From contig OZ245025.1 of NCBI GenBank assembly GCA_965223465.1, positions 2,232,001-2,296,000 of the forward strand: DNA of 64,000 nt. Direction: 5' to 3'. A model generated the notes under the pieces. That model worked only from the letters and a program-made list of their open reading frames with translations. It was not told the DNA's origin and made no database searches. Made by a program: the position numbers and the translations under genes. Shown here in pieces: positions 35,410-44,700 of this stretch. The DNA is from JAAELZ01 sp965223465. GTDB lineage: Bacteria > Pseudomonadota > Gammaproteobacteria > Arenicellales > Poriferihabitantaceae. Position 1 is the stretch's first letter. Each line of letters opens with the position of its first letter.

Positions 35410-35920
35410 CTTAACTCCATCTTTCAATAAACTGAGGTTAAATAAACCACAGGATATATTTATGATCGTCAGGTTAGGGGCTTGTCTGCACAGCGCTGTA
35501 CGCTGGTATATTGGGGTTGAGGAATTATGAGGCTAAAGTTATTAAAAAAATGAATATTCTATCGTTTTCTTAACGGTCGGCTACAATGTTAAGTTAGACA
35601 CCGACTTTATGTCCAATCCGATATTCTAAGTCAACCGCCCCTTCGAACTAACATCAGCTAGCCGTTTCATTTAAATATCGTACCTCTTCAACGCAAGTTG
35701 GTCAGTTGGGGATGATTGCAGAAAACTGTTTCAGATAATAACTAACCTTAGCAGGAAGTAATGTGGTCGAAACGATAATCCAGGAAAACAAGTAATTGAG
35801 TTCCAGATAAATATTGGGCTCTGGTAGGTCTAAATACTCAACCAATGGGATTAACAGCCCAATGATTTTACCGAAAATTTGCACAGCTACAATTTTCCAA
35901 CTCACTAATTGATTGAGAAT
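35410..35920. other. 511-bp stretch without a confident gene
   Basis: Lies between the Tat-signal gene and tRNA(CAU). On minus, 35702-35905 is a 67-codon hydrophobic reading frame with a GTG start and no ribosome-binding site. Its end (SWIIVSTTLLPAKVSYYLKQ) faintly recalls the tail of CDP-alcohol phosphatidyltransferases, so it might be a gene remnant. Nothing else recognised. Confidence 0.4.
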
Positions 35921-35997
35921 TGGTGGGCCCGGTAGGACTTGAACCTACGACCAATGGATTATGAGTCCACTGCTCTAACCAACTGAGCTACAGGCCC
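35921..35997 (-). tRNA. tRNA with CAU anticodon, probably tRNA-Ile2
   Basis: 77 nt including an encoded CCA. Acceptor GGGCCTG pairs with CGGGCCC (one G-U); D arm AGCTCAGTTGGTTAGAGC; anticodon loop CTCATAA; T loop TTCAAGT; discriminator A. CAU could mean elongator Met or lysidine-modified Ile2. The acceptor, the segment ATTGGTCG after the anticodon stem and GGTTCAAGTCC resemble Ile2 of gammaproteobacteria more than Met. It sits directly downstream of rpoD. Confidence 0.85.
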
Positions 35998-36061
35998 TTA
36001 TGTTGCAACCAGCGGATATAATGCGTGGAACAATGCGGGTTGCGAGGGAGGCGCGATGTTA

Positions 36062-36081
36062 CCGCAGAGATACATCTGCGG
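36062..36081 (-). terminator. Hairpin after rpoD
   Basis: Perfect 7-bp stem CCGCAGA/TCTGCGG with a 6-nt loop, 15 bp after the rpoD stop. No U-tract follows on minus, so termination is possible but not proven. Confidence 0.4.
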
Positions 36082-36095
36082 CAAATCTATTTGGT

Positions 36096-38267
36096 TTATT
36101 CGTTCAGAAAGTTTTTCAGCATTTCTGAGCGGCTTGGGTGGCGTAATTTTCGTAACGCCTTGGCTTCGATTTGACGAATGCGCTCGCGCGTAACATCGAA
36201 TTGTTTGCCTACCTCTTCCAGAGTGTGATCGGTATTCATATTAATCCCGAAACGCATTTGCAAGACCTTCGCTTCACGCTCAGTGAGCGATTCCAATATC
36301 GTTTTAGTCGCATCACGCAATCCAATATTGGTAGCAAACTCATCTGGCGCGGTGATATTTTTATCTTCAATAAAATCACCCAAATGTGAGTCGTCATCGT
36401 CGCCTACTGGCGTTTCCATCGAAATCGGCTCTTTGGCAATTTTGAGTACTTTACGCACCTTGTCTTCAGGCATTTCCATTAACTCGGATAACTCTTCCGG
36501 GGTGGCTTCGCGGCCTTTTTCCTGCATGATTTGACGCGACATACGATTCAGTTTGTTTATCGTCTCAATCATGTGAACCGGGATACGAATGGTACGCGCT
36601 TGATCCGCGATTGAGCGGGTAATGGCCTGACGAATCCACCAGGTTGCGTAAGTGGAAAATTTGTAACCGCGTCGATACTCAAATTTATCGACTGCCTTCA
36701 TCAAACCAATGTTACCTTCCTGAATTAAATCCAAAAACTGTAGGCCACGGTTGGTATATTTTTTCGCAATAGAGATGACCAGACGCAAATTGGCTTCGAC
36801 CATCTCTTTTTTCGCGCGACGCGCCTTTGCTTCACCGATTGACATACGCCTTGCGATGTCTTTCAGGGTGGGCAACGGCAGGCCCATGCTGGTTTCTATA
36901 CCGCGCATTTGACGCGTATGCAAAGTAAGATGATCGCTAAATTGATGCAATTGCTTAGCCTCGTTCGGTGCTGCTTCAATGAGCTTGTCCAGCCATGTTT
37001 CATCCGTTTCATTGCCGATGAAAACGCCCGTAAAGGTATTACGTGGTACTTTACATTTAGAAATACAAATGCCAGCAATTTTTCGTTCCAGCTTACGCGT
37101 TTTTTCCAGTGAATCGCGCATTAGATCATTCAATCGTTCGATCTGAATAGGCGTGATTTTAAGCTGCATTAGTTCGTCCGCAATCTTCTGTAACTGGGCT
37201 TGCGCTTTATCGGATACGTTGCTTTCATTCTCCAGAATTTTCTCGTAATTCCGATACAGCGTTCTAATTTTTCTAAAGCGTTTGTTCGCCTCGACTGGAT
37301 CCGGCCCGGTATCTTCTACCACCACGTCGTTTTCACCAGGTTGGGGTGGCAAGATGATGTCAGGGATGACTTCGTTCGGATCAATAAAATCAACCAGAAA
37401 ATCAGTCAATTTCATGTCTTCTTCCTTGATCCGGTCAACGATATTAATAACTTCCTCAATCACCCGTGGGCATGTTGAAATCGCCTGATTACGTTGTTTT
37501 AAACCTGCCTCGATACGTTTAGCAAGCCGAATTTCATCTTCACGTGTTAACAGCTCGACCGTACCCATCTCACGCATATACATACGAACGGGGTCGGTGG
37601 TACGGCCAAATTCACTTTCCACCGCGGTTTTCAGCACCGCTTCAGCCTCTTCAACAACCTCCTCGTCCTCGGGGTTGTCAGTAATCAGCAACAGCTCTTC
37701 CGCATCAGGCGCTTTATCAAACACCTCAATACCCATGTCATTGATCATCTTAACAACGGCCTCAATCTGATCGGTGTCATGCATATCTTCGGGCAAATGA
37801 TCGTTGATCTCTGAGTAGGTTAAAAAACCTTGCGCCTTACCTTTAAGGATCATCTGCTTCATCGCGGAGCGCTCCGAAGCTCGTGGTTGTTTTGGCTGGT
37901 CGCTATCCTGCGTTTTGGCTTTATTTGCCTCTACCTTTGGCACAGAAGCGGAAATGTGTGTGCTTGGCTTGGTGTCAATAGCCTGTTTATCAGTGGCCTT
38001 CTTTTCAGCCACCTTCTTTTTGCTAACTTTCTTTTTAGCTATTTTCTTGGCCGTCACTTTTTTCTTACTCGTGACTTTCTTTTTCGCAGTAACTTTCTTG
38101 GCAACTTTTTTCTTGGTAGCTGCTTTTTTGGCAACTTTTTTCTTACTCACGACCTTCTTTTTGGCCGCAATTTTTTTAGCAACTTTTTTCTTGGTCACAG
38201 CCTTGTTACCCGCTATTTTTTTCTTTACAGCAACCTTCTTTTTAGCGGTGGTTTTTTTTGCAGCCAT
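36096..38267 (-). CDS. rpoD: RNA polymerase primary sigma factor RpoD with lysine-rich N-terminal tail
   Basis: Housekeeping sigma70. 723 residues against about 615 in E. coli; the excess is N-terminal. Residues 3-93 are Lys/Ala/Val repeats of the KKKVAKK type (about 43 Lys in the first 90 by hand count), like histone-H1-type bacterial proteins. A polar linker leads to region 1.1 from about 136 (MKQMILKGKAQGFLTYSEIN, DHLPEDM). Region 1.2 is DPVRMYMREMGTVELLTREDE. Region 2 has NLRLVISIAKKYTNRGLQFL and the -10 helix YKFSTYATWWIRQAITR. Region 4 has LEEVGKQFDVTRERIRQIEA. AGAGG 8 nt before ATG supports the long start. Confidence 0.96.
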   Translation of the reverse strand: MAAKKTTAKKKVAVKKKIAGNKAVTKKKVAKKIAAKKKVVSKKKVAKKAATKKKVAKKVTAKKKVTSKKKVTAKKIAKKKVSKKKVAEKKATDKQAIDTKPSTHISASVPKVEANKAKTQDSDQPKQPRASERSAMKQMILKGKAQGFLTYSEINDHLPEDMHDTDQIEAVVKMINDMGIEVFDKAPDAEELLLITDNPEDEEVVEEAEAVLKTAVESEFGRTTDPVRMYMREMGTVELLTREDEIRLAKRIEAGLKQRNQAISTCPRVIEEVINIVDRIKEEDMKLTDFLVDFIDPNEVIPDIILPPQPGENDVVVEDTGPDPVEANKRFRKIRTLYRNYEKILENESNVSDKAQAQLQKIADELMQLKITPIQIERLNDLMRDSLEKTRKLERKIAGICISKCKVPRNTFTGVFIGNETDETWLDKLIEAAPNEAKQLHQFSDHLTLHTRQMRGIETSMGLPLPTLKDIARRMSIGEAKARRAKKEMVEANLRLVISIAKKYTNRGLQFLDLIQEGNIGLMKAVDKFEYRRGYKFSTYATWWIRQAITRSIADQARTIRIPVHMIETINKLNRMSRQIMQEKGREATPEELSELMEMPEDKVRKVLKIAKEPISMETPVGDDDDSHLGDFIEDKNITAPDEFATNIGLRDATKTILESLTEREAKVLQMRFGINMNTDHTLEEVGKQFDVTRERIRQIEAKALRKLRHPSRSEMLKNFLNE

Positions 38268-38441
38268 TCAGTCAACCTCTTTTTATGTCGTGTGCCAAAA
38301 TCAAAAAGCGCGTAAATATACCCTAATCGCCTCTGAATCTCCACAATTGTAGGGGTAATTCAAGCAATTTATTTTTGGGGGCACGTCATTCATATTCAAG
38401 GGTTTTCTGGGGAAAGGGGTAAAATATGCCGCCCATATGCG

Positions 38442-38447
38442 TATAAT
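38442..38447 (+). promoter_or_regulatory. hisG: Possible hisG -10 element
   Basis: TATAAT at 38442-38447 followed by a GC-rich stretch, 30 bp before the hisG start. No good -35 at the right spacing is visible. Confidence 0.4.
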
Positions 38448-38477
38448 CGCGCACCCAACTAGATTAATCCTTTAGCT

Positions 38478-39356
38478 ATGGCGCAAAAACTAAAACTGGG
38501 TATCCCAAAAGGCAGCCTGGAATCATCCACTTTAAAGCTGTTTAAACAGGCGGGATGGAACATAACATCGCGAGCTCGCCACTATTTTCCCAGCGTGAAT
38601 GATGACGAACTTTCCTGCAAACTCATCAAGGCACAGGAGCTTAGTACCTATGTTGAAAGCGGCGTACTAGACTGTGGCCTGACCGGACAGGATTGGACGA
38701 TCGAAAACGACTCAGATATCGAAGAAATATGCGGTCTTAATTATTCTAAATCATCTGATCAGGGGTGCCGCTGGGTACTAATAGTTAAGAATGATTCCCC
38801 TGTTCAATCGATTGAAGATCTACAGGGCAAAATTGTTGTTACCGAATTGATGGATTTTACCCAACGCTATCTAAAAGAACGAAATATTGACGCAAGCGTC
38901 CAATATTCGTGGGGGGCAACTGAAGCGAAGGTAGTAGAGGGGCTGGCAGATGCAGCGGTTGAGATTACTGAAACCGGCACCACTATTCGCGCCCACGGTT
39001 TGCGCATCGTTGAAGATTTGCTCCACACGCATACGGTTTTTGTAGCCAATAAACAGGCGATGCAAGACCCGTTCAAGCGCAACAAGATCGAGAATATCGC
39101 ATTGATGTTACAAAGCGCCATGGCCGCGCGCGAGAAGGTATTGTTAAAACTGAATGCGCCGGTTGCAAATCTCGACAATATTGTCGCAGCATTGCCGAGT
39201 TTACACGCGCCTACAATCAATCGTCTGCATGATGAGGACTGGGTTGCGGTAGAGACCGTCACCAGTCGGCTGCAAACGCGTGATTTGATCCCTAAATTAA
39301 AAGCAGCTGGGGCGGAAGGTATCCTGGAGCTCAATCTAACCAAGTTGGTTGAATAG
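38478..39356 (+). CDS. hisG: ATP phosphoribosyltransferase, long form
   Basis: First step of histidine synthesis: ATP plus PRPP to phosphoribosyl-ATP. 292 residues, the HisG long form with its C-terminal regulatory ACT-like domain (about 215-292, VANLDNIVAALPSLHAPTIN), which allows feedback by histidine and needs no HisZ. N-terminal: LKLGIPKGSLESSTLKLFKQ. PRPP loop region: EGLADAAVEITETGTTIRAH. It is isolated from other his genes, between rpoD (divergent) and a strong terminator at 39382. Divergence from rpoD is by 210 bp. Confidence 0.95.
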   Translation: MAQKLKLGIPKGSLESSTLKLFKQAGWNITSRARHYFPSVNDDELSCKLIKAQELSTYVESGVLDCGLTGQDWTIENDSDIEEICGLNYSKSSDQGCRWVLIVKNDSPVQSIEDLQGKIVVTELMDFTQRYLKERNIDASVQYSWGATEAKVVEGLADAAVEITETGTTIRAHGLRIVEDLLHTHTVFVANKQAMQDPFKRNKIENIALMLQSAMAAREKVLLKLNAPVANLDNIVAALPSLHAPTINRLHDEDWVAVETVTSRLQTRDLIPKLKAAGAEGILELNLTKLVE

Positions 39357-39381
39357 CGCATCTTTTACGTATCATAGACGT

Positions 39382-39410
39382 AAAAAAGCAGCGCAATGCG
39401 CTGCTTTTTA
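39382..39410. terminator. Bidirectional Rho-independent terminator
   Basis: AAAAA-AGCAGCGC-AAT-GCGCTGCT-TTTTA: an 8-bp perfect GC-rich stem with A tract before and T tract after. Serves hisG on plus and the LysM gene on minus, which converge here. Confidence 0.9.
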
Positions 39411-39460
39411 TTTGCTCTTCGCCCTGCTTCTTAACAGGCAACTAGGCTAGTTATCCCTGG

Positions 39461-39910
39461 CTATCCCCCTAGATAAGCCTGGTCAGAAGCCTCAGTTGGC
39501 CCGACGGCCCATGCACCACGCGTCTTGGCATGGTTTACGGCGCGGTCGATATCACCTTGGCTTAAAGAACGCGGGATATCAAATACCTGACCAGGATATA
39601 TCAAATCAGCGTCTTTAATTTGGCTGGCGTTCGCCTTATAGATTAACGGCCAATTATATGCGGTACCGTAAATTTCATCTTTCTTGGAGATACACCAAAG
39701 ATTATCGTCTTTAACCACTGTGTAGCTGGTAAAGTCACTTGATGGAACATCGGCAGCTGCCATGGGTGCCGCCACTTCTTGCTCTGGGGCGGGTGCCGCC
39801 ATCGCTTTTTCATCACCTTTGTTCATCTTTGCACTAACACAACCGCCGGCAGTCGCCATAGCAACCGCGAGTGCAGTGAGCCTCAACACATTGAATTTCG
39901 TTTGGTGCAT
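39461..39910 (-). CDS. LysM-domain lipoprotein
   Basis: Peptidoglycan-binding envelope lipoprotein. 149 residues: signal peptide with lipobox TAGGC (lipidated Cys near 24), an Ala/Pro/Glu-rich tether, then a LysM domain (about 61-113; SYTVVKDDNLWCISKKDEIY, NWPLIYKANASQIKDADLIY, PGQVFDIP). A short tail follows. Monocistronic, ending at the bidirectional terminator. Confidence 0.88.
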   Translation of the reverse strand: MHQTKFNVLRLTALAVAMATAGGCVSAKMNKGDEKAMAAPAPEQEVAAPMAAADVPSSDFTSYTVVKDDNLWCISKKDEIYGTAYNWPLIYKANASQIKDADLIYPGQVFDIPRSLSQGDIDRAVNHAKTRGAWAVGPTEASDQAYLGG

Positions 39911-40216
39911 ATTATTCGTCTCTCAAATCAATAAGTTATAATGTCTGTTATTTGCATTTGCGAAACTATGCCAGAAGTCGCTATACAAATACCCCTATAC
40001 GCATTCGAGTTTACGCGTTACGCTTGCTGGAAGCAATACATTGCCTGAAAAATTGTCATTTAGTTGCTTTTTGGCAAAATTCTATTGAATTCACCTCGTA
40101 AGTAAATAAAAACGCGTGAAATATTTCTGCTAACCATCTTCGATATGCAGCCAAGTGTTCTCTGTACCACCCTAGTTTATAGCGCACCTCTATTAGTCAT
40201 ACATGGCGCTTAAAGT
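39911..40216. other. 306-bp divergent spacer
   Basis: Between the LysM gene (minus) and the radical SAM gene (plus); must hold both promoters, but I find no convincing -35/-10 pair, operator or RNA gene. Confidence 0.4.
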
Positions 40217-41743
40217 ATGAATAGAAACCAGGGAAAAGCCGCAGATATAGTGCTCGCCACCATAAATGCGCGTTATATCCACACCGCGTTTGGCTTACGC
40301 TACTTAAAGGCAAATTTACATGAATTGGAACAACACTGCGACATTGTCGAGTTCACCTTAGAGCAACGGCCCCTCGATATTGCGGAGCAACTTCTGGCAC
40401 GCCAGCCAAAGATTATTGGCTTAGGGGTGTATATTTGGAATACGTTGCAGTGCGTACAAGTCGCCGCCTTGATTAAGCGGATTTCACCCAAAACCATATT
40501 GGTATTGGGTGGCCCCGAAGTAAGCTATGAGCAATCGCAACAGGCGATATGCCAGCTGGCGGATTACGTACTGAGTGGGCCAGCTGAGGCTGCGTTTTAT
40601 CACCTGTGCAAAGCCAAACTTCAGGGACAGCGATATACGGCAGCACAATATCCTAATCCTAAACTTGCGCAGCTAAAGTTTCCCTACTATTTATATTCAA
40701 ATACGGATATCACGCACCGAGTGATTTATGTCGAGGCGTCACGTGGTTGTCCGTTTAAGTGCGAGTTCTGTTTATCCGCATTGGATAAAACCGCCAAAGC
40801 CTTTCCTCTGCAACCATTTCTTGTAGAACTGGATAAGCTTTATCAACGTGGTGCCAGACAGTTTAAATTTGTTGATCGAACCTTTAATTTGAGCAGCAAA
40901 GTCAGCGTTCCGATCATGCAGTTTTTCTTGGAGAGAATGAGCGATGCATTATTCGTCCATTTCGAAGTGATCCCTGATCGTTTACCCTCGGCTTTGAAAA
41001 CCGTGATCGAGCAATTTCCACCCGGCAGCCTGCAATTTGAGGTCGGTGTGCAAACGTTAAATCCAGATGTGCAACGCATTATTCAACGTCGCCAAAACAA
41101 GCAAAAAACTCAAAAAAACCTTGCATGGCTCTGCCAACAAAGCAATGCGCATGTTCACGCGGATTTGATCTTTGGTTTACCGGGCGAGACTATCGTTAGT
41201 ATTGCCCAGAGCTTTGATCAGTTAGTGGTACTTCAACCCGATGAAATTCAGCTGGGCATGCTAAAACGCCTGCGCGGTATGCCGATGACTGAGCAGGAAA
41301 ATCAATACCAACTTGTGTTCAACCCCAATCCGCCCTACGATATCTTGTCTACCAAGGATATCGATTTTGCCAATATGCAAAAACTAAGACGCATGGCACG
41401 GTACTGGGACTTAATCGCTAACAGCGGACGCTTTAAAACCAGCCTAGGAACAATTCTCGGTCATGCCCCTTTCGAGCGGTTTATGCAGCTTAGCGAGTGG
41501 CTACATCACACCACCGGTCAAACCCACAAAATCAGCCTTAAGCGTATGTTTGATTTACTGTTTCAAGCGCTCACCGAACGCTTTGCTATCGATTCCACCT
41601 GGGCAACCCAACTGCTAAGCCGAGATTTTGAGCGCAGCGGTATAAAAGGCTTACCGCAGTGCCTGGCTGCAAACAAGCCTCAGACCCGCACTGCCCAACC
41701 CAAGCGATCAGGCTACAAACGCCAAAACACGCATCTGAACTAG
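40217..41743 (+). CDS. B12-binding-domain radical SAM protein (DUF4080 type)
   Basis: Predicted cobalamin-dependent radical SAM enzyme; reaction unknown. 508 residues. The N-terminal Rossmann-like B12-binding domain (about 10-140) begins IVLATINARYIHTAFGLRYL and includes IIGLGVYIWNTLQ and VLGGPEVSYE. The radical SAM domain (about 170-400) has the CxxxCxxC cluster motif in EASRGCPFKCEFCLSALD. LQFEVGVQTLNPDVQRIIQR and DLIFGLPGETI are common to the superfamily. The C-terminal DUF4080 region follows. Single gene, convergent with hrpA. Confidence 0.88.
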   Translation: MNRNQGKAADIVLATINARYIHTAFGLRYLKANLHELEQHCDIVEFTLEQRPLDIAEQLLARQPKIIGLGVYIWNTLQCVQVAALIKRISPKTILVLGGPEVSYEQSQQAICQLADYVLSGPAEAAFYHLCKAKLQGQRYTAAQYPNPKLAQLKFPYYLYSNTDITHRVIYVEASRGCPFKCEFCLSALDKTAKAFPLQPFLVELDKLYQRGARQFKFVDRTFNLSSKVSVPIMQFFLERMSDALFVHFEVIPDRLPSALKTVIEQFPPGSLQFEVGVQTLNPDVQRIIQRRQNKQKTQKNLAWLCQQSNAHVHADLIFGLPGETIVSIAQSFDQLVVLQPDEIQLGMLKRLRGMPMTEQENQYQLVFNPNPPYDILSTKDIDFANMQKLRRMARYWDLIANSGRFKTSLGTILGHAPFERFMQLSEWLHHTTGQTHKISLKRMFDLLFQALTERFAIDSTWATQLLSRDFERSGIKGLPQCLAANKPQTRTAQPKRSGYKRQNTHLN

Positions 41744-41763
41744 ATCATTCACCCAATGATTAA

Positions 41764-44700
41764 TTATCGTGTCGCTTCAAACGCTTGCCAGGCTTGGTCC
41801 AGTCGTTTTGGTGAAACAGGTATGGGTGGCTTAACTTTGGGCGCAAACAAAGAAACGCGGTAGGCTTCAACCATCCAGCGATAATGATCCAAAGCCGCGT
41901 TGTCTGGATGCGCCTCCCAGCTTTGCAAATAACGCGACCAATAGGGCTCTAGCAAAACAAGCTTTTTCTCGTCCCCTTGCGGATCATAACGAAGCCGCTC
42001 AATTCGCGCTGCCAGTGCCTTAAAATATACTGGGTAAACAAGCACCGTCTCAAGCGGTACTTCCAGCAGAAAATCTTCGTAGATTAGATAGTTCAGCTGT
42101 ACCTGAATATCTTCCTGGCTGGGTGTGGACAGCCCTTCAATCAGACCAAGACATTGCCCATACGCGTTTAAAGCCAGCTGCAGCGCCTGACACACTGGCT
42201 CCACTTCGCCACTGAAATGCTGTTCGGTGTAAACCAGGGCACGCTCAAACTGTTGTTTAGTTTGAATGACTGGTTCGGCGGCAAACATCAGGCCTTGGAT
42301 AAGCGCATCGAGCAGGGCAGCGCGTAAACCATCTTGGGAGCCTATCGCGCTATAACGCAAACTAATTTCCTGCCAATAAGGCAGGGGGCGTTTGACCAAA
42401 CTTTTGCCAAAACGCGAGCCAAAACGCGCTAATCGAGTAACGCCCATCTTGTGCGCATACTGGGCCTCAATTGGATCGTCGAATAGCTGTATGTTGACCG
42501 TATCACCGGCATCTACCAGTGCTGGATAGGCTTGGGTTTCAAGACCATGCGTATTCACCACCACGTTCACGGGCAAATCATCAAAATGCCAATCGGTTAA
42601 GCCTTGTTGTTGCCAGGTATGGTCTGTCTCAGCGATGGTATTGCTTGCCTGATCACCAAATTCATCCTGTAAATCACTTAGCTTATCTGCACGTGCTAGC
42701 TCATCACCTTGTTCGTCCAACAACACCAGCTTCATGTTTAAGTGCTCCGGCAGCGTGGCAGGGTTAAAGTGTGCAGGGACAACTTTCAGCCCACTTTGTG
42801 CATGAAGTGCATCAGCCAGTGCCGCTAATAAAGGTCGCGTATCTTCTCTTACAATCGGTTTGACATGGTCGATGGTCTCAGCCAAAGGCGCCAGTTGCTT
42901 ACGGATGTTTTTTGGTAAGCTGCGCACCAGGAGTTCTATTTTCTCTCCGAGATAACCCGGCACCAGCCGGTCAAAATCTGCCTGACTAAGCTGGTTAAGT
43001 AATGGCAGGGGAACGCTCGCAGACACACCGTCATGCGCCTCTCCGGGTGCAAATTGATAATCCAATGCGAGCTTGTGTTTACCCGTCTTAAGCACATCGG
43101 GCAAATCATCACGCGCCTGTATCTCTCTTTTGAGCAAGGTTTCCTGACGTACAAATAAAGCATTATGTTGTTCAGTTGAAAGAGACCTCAGCCATTTTTT
43201 TAATCCCGCTTCACTGTTTACCCACTCGGGAATTTGCGCACCATAAAAACGCACCAACACTTCGTCTGAAACCAAAATATCATGCCGACGTATTTTATGC
43301 TCCAGCGTCACGACTTCGTCGATACGGGCCAGATTGTGCGTTACAAAATCAAAGGGTTGATTGAGCTCACCCGGCACCAACGCATCCCGAATAAATATCG
43401 CATGCGCTTCTTCAGGATCAATTTCACCGTAAGGACGGCGGCGACCGCTAAATATCGGCAAGTTAAGAAAGTAACCGCGCTGATAGGCCATAACTTGCCC
43501 GGCTTTTTGTGACCAATATGGCGCCGAATATTCGTGCCGAATCAAGTTATCCGCGAGTTGCTCGATCCAACTCACCTTGACCGGGGCAACCGTGCGCGCA
43601 AACAACTGGCTGGTCTCCACCATTTCTGCTGCCATAATCCATTTAGGTGCATTTTTAGCCAGGGCTGAGCCTGGGAATATAGCAAGTTGTTTACCGTAGG
43701 TTCCGGTATATTGGTTCTTTTCCCCCTTCATGGCGATTTGATCAAGCAAGCCACTAAGCAGGGCGCGATACACCACATCTTGGTCTGCCGGCTGTGAGTT
43801 TATTTTTCCTTTCAAACTACTGGCATCTTGTCGTAGCCGTCGCACCAAATCTCGCCATTCCCACATACGCGCGGGCGCCAAAAAGTTGCGTTGGCACCAA
43901 GCGCTTAATTGTTTACGGCTCAGTGCTGCGCGTTGCGCTTGAAAGGATTGGTATAGATTGATCAACGCAAAAAAGTCACAACCACCTTTGGCCTGTTCCA
44001 GATGGTGCTGACGCGCGGCTTGCATGGTATCATGAGGTACTAATCTAGGGTCGGGAATTTCTAAACTGGCCGCTAGGATGGTCATTTCTGCCAGGCAGTT
44101 TTCATCCCGCGCAGCAGCATACAACATGCACCCAATACGCGGATCTACATTCAGCTTTGCCAGTGCAATACCAATGGGGGTTAGTCCCTGATCATCGTCC
44201 AGCGCACCCAGAATCTTAAGTTCCTGGCGCGCTGCATTCCATTGTTTGCGTTCCGGTGGGTCAATAAATGGAAATGCTTCTGGTTCACCGAGTCGGCGAA
44301 ACTTCAAAGCAAGTACCACCCCAGTTAAAGCAGTACGCAAAATTTCCGGTGCGGTGTAATCCTCTCTGGAGGCGAAATCCTCTTCACTATACAAGCGTAC
44401 GCAAATACCATTTTTCACCCGACCACAGCGCCCTTTGCGTTGATCCGCCGCCGCCTTGGAGATACGCTCGATCGGCAAGGTATTGACCCTACGCCCTGGA
44501 CTATAACGACTTACACGTGCCAAACCCGTATCAATTACATAATCAATACCAGGCAGGGTAAGCGAGGTTTCTGCAACATTGGTTGACAGGATAATGCGCG
44601 TTGCATGCGCCGGGCGAAACAGTTTTACTTGATCCTTGGCCGGTAATCTGGCGTAAAGCGGCAGCACTTCAATCCCGGGTTTAAGCCGACGCTGTAGAAA

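Noticed and set aside
35702..35905. 67-codon hydrophobic frame next to tRNA(CAU), possibly a phosphatidyltransferase remnant
   Set aside because: GTG start, no ribosome-binding site, and the resemblance is too faint to call a pseudogene.
35921..35997. Elongator tRNA-Met
   Set aside because: The CAU anticodon allows it, but the arms and rpoD neighbourhood resemble Ile2; kept as an alternative in the feature.
37830..38352. Hydrophobic Phe/Leu-rich frames on plus opposite the rpoD tail
   Set aside because: They are the antisense reading of AAA/AAG lysine codons, not membrane proteins.
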